DNA of 64,000 nt from Cyclobacteriaceae bacterium. Lineage in GTDB: Bacteria; Bacteroidota; Bacteroidia; Cytophagales; Cyclobacteriaceae. Position numbers and translations under genes: made by a program. The notes under the pieces are model-generated. The model searched no databases and was not told the DNA's origin. It saw only the letters and a program-made list of their open reading frames with translations. Numbering within the stretch: position 1 is the first letter of the stretch; every line of letters starts with the position of its first letter. Positions 60,701 through 64,000 of the stretch are shown here, piece after piece. The stretch lies in NCBI GenBank assembly GCA_028284125.1, contig JANQSI010000010.1, positions 208,038 through 272,037 of the forward strand. The letters run 5' to 3'.

Positions 60701-60992
60701 CTGATTGTAATAGCTCCTTATTTAATTGGTTGCAAATCTTGGCAATCTGAAGAATGCTTGTACTATCAATGCTTACCTCTGAATCTTTAGCAGGAGCTGA
60801 GGTGGTTTTATAGAAATTTAGGTAATCGTAAAAAAGATTAATGTACTCCGAGGTGAGCGAATCGTTATTGAAATTCTTTTGCAAATAAGGCTTTATGACT
60901 AGCTCGCCAGAGTCAACAGCATTGGTATCTTCTTTCGCACTTTCGATAATAGCGAAGAGATGGACAAGTGCGTTTATAATGGATTCGGTCAT
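57786..60992 (-). CDS. ABCG-type transporter with N-terminal TerB-like domain
   Basis: A 1068-residue fusion. Residues about 80-150 resemble a TerB-like helical domain (LMELINVDEKIAEKEEEFAS). About 285-500 is an ABC ATPase: Walker A GGSGTGKST (301-309), signature SGGQR (406-410), Walker B VLFVDEP (425-431). A single CPRC motif (511-514) follows in ESECPRCGNVIPEQILQ. The rest is an ABC2-type membrane domain of six helices, with a large external loop (about 830-980). Half-transporter of ABCG type that exports hydrophobic or lipid-like substrates; dimerises. A role for the TerB part is unknown. It is the first gene of a pair with DoxX. Confidence 0.9.
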   Translation of the reverse strand: MTESIINALVHLFAIIESAKEDTNAVDSGELVIKPYLQKNFNNDSLTSEYINLFYDYLNFYKTTSAPAKDSEVSIDSTSILQIAKICNQLNKELLQSERVIVFMQLMELINVDEKIAEKEEEFASLVALNFNLNQQDVKNLKSFIIHSDFREVNKNSLLFIDNKQTEWPEDVAWIIRKKKTDENESRHLFKENLFGKISVLYLKSIENYVFRYDGPLNLYLEGAKIIPAKAYILKPGSIIKGPNINSIYESEITRQFIQEKSSARVVIAGDELEFKFKNSNNGLKPFTFSEDSGRLIGIMGGSGTGKSTLMNLLNGKITPTDGRVHINGFPLEKASMEGVIGYVPQDDLLFEELTVYQNLYFNAQTCFSDFSKDLLDKTVNKVLDDLDLLEIKDLKVGDPLNKTISGGQRKRLNIALELMREPSVLFVDEPTSGLSSMDSETMMLLLKDLARKGKLVIAIIHQPSSEIFKLLDKLWILDKGGYPIYNGNPVDAVVYFKTMSTQVNAAESECPRCGNVIPEQILQIIEAREINDDGSTTRKRRVQPHVWYSKYEENILPKVNRLRYETILPPTNFNIPDIWNQFKIFSKRNLLSKISNRQYVLINLFEAPLLAFILGYFSKYSPEGEYAFSENINLPVYLFMSVVVALFTGLTVSAQEIYKDRQILERESFLNLSRLSYLNSKIVYLFSLSAIQSLSFVLIGNFILEIHGMTIYYWLVLFSTSCFANMVGLNISSALNSVINIYILIPFILVPQLLLGGAMIKFDELHHTISNQKNVPIVGDMMASRWAYEALAVAQFRYNEYEKPFFEINQEISKNSVNRSFLMPELMSINRRLLNDSTLWDKSPQSFRILQTEVARLNEVHQLRPFSNSLSITSERYSRAMGNRLDGYLRNAKNHFAREYVLATQVKDSIYNQLVADIGRDKFIELEKKYNNEFLEDLLMNTAHLDMVYRGKDQLIQKKDPILMRPYSHMGRAHFYAPYKIIGDWEIPTFIFNLIFIWAMSMFLYVTLLDNSLKKLIKFFESPPVSRNDEKRLSAFGRLFDTVKILLNYPKVYRRARKMAKLKKANQ

Positions 60993-61002
60993 GTAAGCTT
61001 AT

Positions 61003-61040
61003 AAAAAAGCCTCAATCCCGACAGCCATCGGGGTTGAGGC
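61003..61040 (-). terminator. Rho-independent terminator after the lipoprotein gene
   Basis: GCCTCAATCCCGAC (61009-61022) pairs with ATCGGGGTTGAGGC (61027-61040), allowing a G-T pair. On the minus strand the stem ends in six T. It separates the lipoprotein transcript from the ABC transporter start. Confidence 0.85.
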
Positions 61041-61066
61041 TCTAAAAATATAGTTAATGTTATTAT

Positions 61067-61882
61067 TTAGCTAACGATATGGTCTCTCATTGACTTAACA
61101 CTGTTCGCTACGTCTGAAAATTGACCATCAGTCATTCCGGTATCGTCACCAAGTTGATCAAACACAAGGTTGATATATCTCAATTCAGGGAGTACTTTGG
61201 CAACATTCTCATCATCCTGGAATTTCTCCATTAACTCCACCAATTTGTTTACTTGGGCTTTTTGTCCAGCAAGCACTTTCATCAACTCTTCCTTGTTCTC
61301 ACTCATTTTGACCAACTCACAAGTGATATGAAGACCTTCGATAACACTACCGGCAATTACTAGAATAGAGGTTTTTTCTTCACCGTTTTGATTCAGGTAA
61401 TTATAGGTATCGTAAAATGATTCGGTTACAATAAAGATCAGTGAATCGATATTCTCAAGATTCCCTTCAATTCTTTCCGCCATTTGACTGTTAAATGCCG
61501 AAGTGATGTTAAGATCATCGATCATCTTGCGGAGAACTTCGAGATAATCAATCGTCTCTTGAGTTTTGTCGAAAGTAGCAGCATAACTTAAGTCAGCACC
61601 ATAAACTCCCAGATTAGCCGCCTTTTGCCAGGTAGTGATGTACTGATCTGCTTTTGCAGGATCATTTACCACGTCACCATTAAAAGTTGTGTTTGCTTCA
61701 TTGAGCATCTTAGTAACCTCAAATGAGGTCGGAATGGGGTAGGTAAATTCTTTTTCAACAAATTCCTCTATCTCCTGCTTTTTTTCAGCATTGGCATCTT
61801 CTTGGTTTCCTCCACTGCTACATGAAAGAAGAAATGAAGCGATAACCGCAAGTGATAAGAAATTCAGTAAGTGCTTTTTCAT
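61067..61882 (-). CDS. Lipoprotein of unknown function, helical
   Basis: A 271-residue protein with lipobox LLSC (Cys21) and an acidic, Asn/Glu-rich linker. The remainder is a helical bundle (YPIPTSFEVTKMLNEANTTF; IDYLEVLRKMIDDLNITSAF; GLHITCELVKMSENKEELMK). I do not recognise a named family. It has its own terminator and no obvious partner besides the transporter downstream, which might use it as a periplasmic or surface component. Confidence 0.75.
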   Translation of the reverse strand: MKKHLLNFLSLAVIASFLLSCSSGGNQEDANAEKKQEIEEFVEKEFTYPIPTSFEVTKMLNEANTTFNGDVVNDPAKADQYITTWQKAANLGVYGADLSYAATFDKTQETIDYLEVLRKMIDDLNITSAFNSQMAERIEGNLENIDSLIFIVTESFYDTYNYLNQNGEEKTSILVIAGSVIEGLHITCELVKMSENKEELMKVLAGQKAQVNKLVELMEKFQDDENVAKVLPELRYINLVFDQLGDDTGMTDGQFSDVANSVKSMRDHIVS

Positions 61883-61962
61883 AGTTTTTAGTAGTCTAAC
61901 AATTCAAATTCAAGGATAACCTAATATTTACTCATCTTCAATTTTTGGAGAATAGATTATCA

Positions 61963-62394
61963 TTATTTTTTCTGTCTTTCACTCAAGCCCAGGTCTTGTC
62001 TATACCAGATTCTCTCGTGAAAATAATACAACAGCATTTTCAAAAAAGTCTCGACAACTGCAATTCCGGAAGCCTTCTCAATGGCATCAGGGTCAGATCG
62101 AAATAATGCAAATGCGACCGCAAAAGTAGTAAGGGATGCGATTAACCTCCAAGTAACAGCTTTTGTAATATGTCGAACCTTACTTCTAAGTTCAACTTTG
62201 ATGTTGTACCATACCCTTTCGTGATAGTAGTAAAGAATCATTTTCAGCGTAGCTTCAATCACAGCAACATTTGTGGCTTTTTCAGTGACACGTGGGTCAT
62301 TCTCGAAAAAAAACAATGTCAATAAGAAAGTCGTCAACGAAGCAACGATTCTCCATGTGATCGTCTTAGCTATATGTCTTCTTCGCGCTAACAT
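61963..62394 (-). CDS. Tandem DUF2061 membrane protein
   Basis: A 143-residue protein made of two similar halves: RRRHIAKTITWRIVASLTTF ... YYYHERVWYN and KVRHITKAVTWRLIASLTTF ... YYFHERIWYR. Each half is one DUF2061 unit with two membrane helices, so four helices in total. Halves share the RHI-K-TWR and HER-WY marks. The family has no known function. A -7 box (TACTTTTG) lies 11 bases upstream. Confidence 0.88.
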   Translation of the reverse strand: MLARRRHIAKTITWRIVASLTTFLLTLFFFENDPRVTEKATNVAVIEATLKMILYYYHERVWYNIKVELRSKVRHITKAVTWRLIASLTTFAVAFALFRSDPDAIEKASGIAVVETFLKMLLYYFHERIWYRQDLGLSERQKK

Positions 62395-62404
62395 GAAAGT
62401 ACCT

Positions 62405-62412
62405 CAAAAGTA
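62405..62412 (-). promoter_or_regulatory. Candidate -7 box of the DUF2061 gene
   Basis: Minus strand reads TACTTTTG (exact TAnnTTTG), with a TTG 24 bases further upstream. It would give a leader of only a few bases before ATG 62394. The remaining gap to 62677 shows no gene. Confidence 0.3.
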
Positions 62413-62677
62413 GAGACAGTCACTGATTTGTTGATTCAAGAGCTAACCAATCATTTTTTCAGCTAAAACCCCATAAATCAGATGGTTATCACTGAGTGTG
62501 AAACTTACTGTTCTTCATAAAAAAGTGATATTAGGTTGAAATTATATTCGAAAAATGTATTTTAATCCGACTTATTAAGTGCTCGATCGAATTAAGTTTC
62601 ATTCCTTTTCGATTGATATTCAAATGAATAATATTTGGATTGGGTAAAATCCAATTAAATCTTAAAATCCTAATACC

Positions 62678-64000
62678 GTGAAGACCACTACAACCAACTC
62701 TAGGAGAATTTTTGCTGCTCTTTTTTTAAGTTTCGTCACTCATTTAGCATTTTCTCAGCAGCATTCTGCCGGGGTAAATATCGATAGTCCAAATCCGAAT
62801 GCGGTTTTGCACCTTGTTTCACCCTTCGATGATCAGGGATTGTTGATTCCAAAATTGACAACAGGCGAGAGAGACAATTTAGGACTAATACTTGCAGGAA
62901 AGAACGATGCAGCAGCAGATAATGGGATTATGGTTTACGATGAAACAGAAGATGCCTTCTATTTCTGGGTAACTGCAGTTGGTTGGGTCAAAATAGCAGT
63001 AGATCAGACGTTGGCTAATGTTCTCGCAAACAGTAACGATGCAGGTGGAAACGGTATTATAAACGTCCAAGATCCTGTTGATCCGCAGGATGTGGCTACC
63101 AAGAATTATGTTGACAATCAAGCAGATTCAGATAATCAAGACCTTAACAATGTACTAAATGAGAATAACAGTGCTGGTAATCAATTCATTTCGGACTTAT
63201 TGGATCCGTTAAACCCACAAGATGCAGCTACCAAAAATTATGTTGATAGTCGACCTGATGCGGATAATCAAGATTTGATAAGTGTACTGTCTAGTGGAAA
63301 TGATGCTGGAGGAAATGCAATTGAAAATGTTGGTCCTCCTGTTAACCCAGGGGATGTAGCAACCAAGAATTATGTTGACTCACAGGCAGGCCAAGATCTC
63401 ACAAGTGTTTTGGGTATCAGTAATGACGCAGGGGGTTTTGATATTATAAATGTCGGGGACCCTACTAATCCTCAGGACGTGGCTACCAAGAATTATGTAG
63501 ATAGTCAGCCTGATGCAGATAATCAAGATTTGATCAGTGTTCTTACAAATGGAAACGATGCCGGAAGCAATGCAATTATCAATGTTCAAGATCCTACCAA
63601 CCCCCAGGATGTCGCTACCAAAAATTATGTTGATGGGCTTGCAGGAACAGTTTCTGCCAATTCGGTCAACAGTGGGAGCATTGCTGACGGCTCTATAGTA
63701 AATGCAGATATTAACGCTGCTGCCGCTATTGACGGGACAAAGATTAACCCCAACTTCGGCACTCAGAATGTTTCTACTTCCGGTTCAATCACAGGCGGGA
63801 CATTAGTAGGAGATGGTAGCGGTATTACGAATTTGACCATTACTAGTGCAGATATCACCGATGGTGAGATCGTAGATAATGATGTTAGTGCTACAGCTGC
63901 TATTGCCGGAACTAAGGTCACGCCAAACTTTGGAACTCAAAACATTTCTACTTCTGGTTCAATCACAGGTGGAACATTAGTGGGAGATGGCAGTGGGATC
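62678..64000 (+). CDS. Secreted tail-fibre-like repeat protein, 3' end outside window
   Basis: A GTG start at 62678 gives the signal peptide RIFAALFLSFVTHLAFSQ. The open frame runs to the right edge (441 codons). After the start region (AVLHLVSPFDDQGLLIPKLT, IMVYDETEDAFYFWV) come five units ending in ATKNYVD, then two copies of NFGTQNVSTSGSITGGTLVG with DGSGI. ATKNYVD repeats and GSITGGTLVGDGSGIT strands are typical of phage tail fibres and of Bacteroidota surface proteins that end in a peptidase S74 chaperone domain, which would lie beyond the edge. Export is clear. A role in adhesion or display is inferred; no phage genes are near. Confidence 0.85.
   Translation, partial: MKTTTTNSRRIFAALFLSFVTHLAFSQQHSAGVNIDSPNPNAVLHLVSPFDDQGLLIPKLTTGERDNLGLILAGKNDAAADNGIMVYDETEDAFYFWVTAVGWVKIAVDQTLANVLANSNDAGGNGIINVQDPVDPQDVATKNYVDNQADSDNQDLNNVLNENNSAGNQFISDLLDPLNPQDAATKNYVDSRPDADNQDLISVLSSGNDAGGNAIENVGPPVNPGDVATKNYVDSQAGQDLTSVLGISNDAGGFDIINVGDPTNPQDVATKNYVDSQPDADNQDLISVLTNGNDAGSNAIINVQDPTNPQDVATKNYVDGLAGTVSANSVNSGSIADGSIVNADINAAAAIDGTKINPNFGTQNVSTSGSITGGTLVGDGSGITNLTITSADITDGEIVDNDVSATAAIAGTKVTPNFGTQNISTSGSITGGTLVGDGSGI
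63095..63634 (+). repeat. Five tandem in-frame ATKNYVD repeats
   Basis: The heptad ATKNYVD is at 63095, 63227, 63359, 63482 and 63614, spaced 132, 132, 123 and 132 bases (44, 44, 41 and 44 codons). Each unit also holds a NDAGG-type segment before a DP-NPQDVATKNYVD end. The copies differ at many bases. Confidence 0.85.

Noticed and set aside
1..64000. tRNA, rRNA, CRISPR, insertion sequences and phage defence genes
   Set aside because: Looked for tRNA-like arms, regularly spaced repeats with spacers, transposase, integrase and known defence families in the gaps and coding frames; none supported.
62678..64000. Prophage tail fibre
   Set aside because: The protein starts with a normal bacterial signal peptide and no other phage gene is in the window, so a host surface protein is the better reading.

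Overview
The window looks like chromosomal DNA of a member of the phylum Bacteroidota, most likely a marine Cytophagales-type bacterium. The reasons are: AT-rich DNA; secreted multidomain proteins with the fibronectin-like region that usually precedes a type IX secretion (T9SS) tail; TPR-membrane-HTH and LytTR regulators; a PadR gene joined to an FtsX-type permease with a prefix domain; an ECF sigma factor beside a DUF6249 gene; DUF4097 and DUF2807 secreted proteins; and -7 boxes of the TAnnTTTG type. The genus is not determined. I found no rRNA, tRNA, CRISPR array, transposase, integrase or phage structural operon, so this reads as ordinary chromosome with some accessory cell-surface genes.

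Layout. 1-2486: 5' part of a large secreted adhesin on the minus strand, running off the left edge. 2.7-8.3 kb: a GH105-type glycosidase, an AHSA1-like SRPBCC protein, two membrane-linked transcription regulators and a DinB-like secreted protein. 8.4-13.2 kb: a PadR/FtsX permease pair, a second SRPBCC protein and a CPA-type antiporter. 13.3-15.2 kb: MsrA, a rhodanese lipoprotein and small proteins. 15.3-22.0 kb: an envelope operon of SpoIIM-like protein, membrane protein, DUF4129, DUF4350, MoxR AAA+ ATPase and DUF58, with a divergent RDD gene. 22.0-26.6 kb: DUF3137/VOC pair, diphthamide-synthase-like ATP-binding protein and an S9 oligopeptidase lipoprotein. 26.8-29.8 kb: TPR protein, SigZ-like sigma factor, secreted Cys-rich protein and a membrane protein. 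29.8-34.6 kb: 3-hydroxyacyl-CoA dehydrogenase, class II aldolase, a divergent DUF6249/ECF sigma locus, a C2-like protein and small proteins. 34.8-45.1 kb: Prc protease, DUF4097, DoxX, a 1077-residue beta-propeller protein, OmpA-like protein, AI-2E family transporter and TyrS.

45.3-49.8 kb is a tightly packed operon: an unknown protein, an FMN/[3Fe-4S] glutamate-synthase-like membrane protein, two tiny membrane proteins (68 and 33 residues), a ferric-reductase/Rieske fusion, and a membrane-anchored protein with a conserved-looking Cys/His motif. Its start and stop codons overlap almost throughout. This is the best candidate for an undescribed functional unit, probably a membrane electron-transfer system. 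50-53.4 kb: Ku with two small partner genes and a D-aminoacylase-like lipoprotein. 53.4-57.8 kb: DUF2807, alpha/beta hydrolase, DUF547, metallo-beta-lactamase fold, VanZ, RluE-type pseudouridine synthase and DoxX. 57.8-62.4 kb: a TerB/ABCG-type transporter fusion, a lipoprotein and a tandem DUF2061 protein. 62.7 kb to the right edge: the start of a secreted tail-fibre-like repeat protein.

Between genes there are repeated short elements made of AAGTTACAAG-like heptamers (five places), one REP-like element, several clear terminators and several palindromes placed like operators. All functional calls come from reading motifs by eye; no database search was run.
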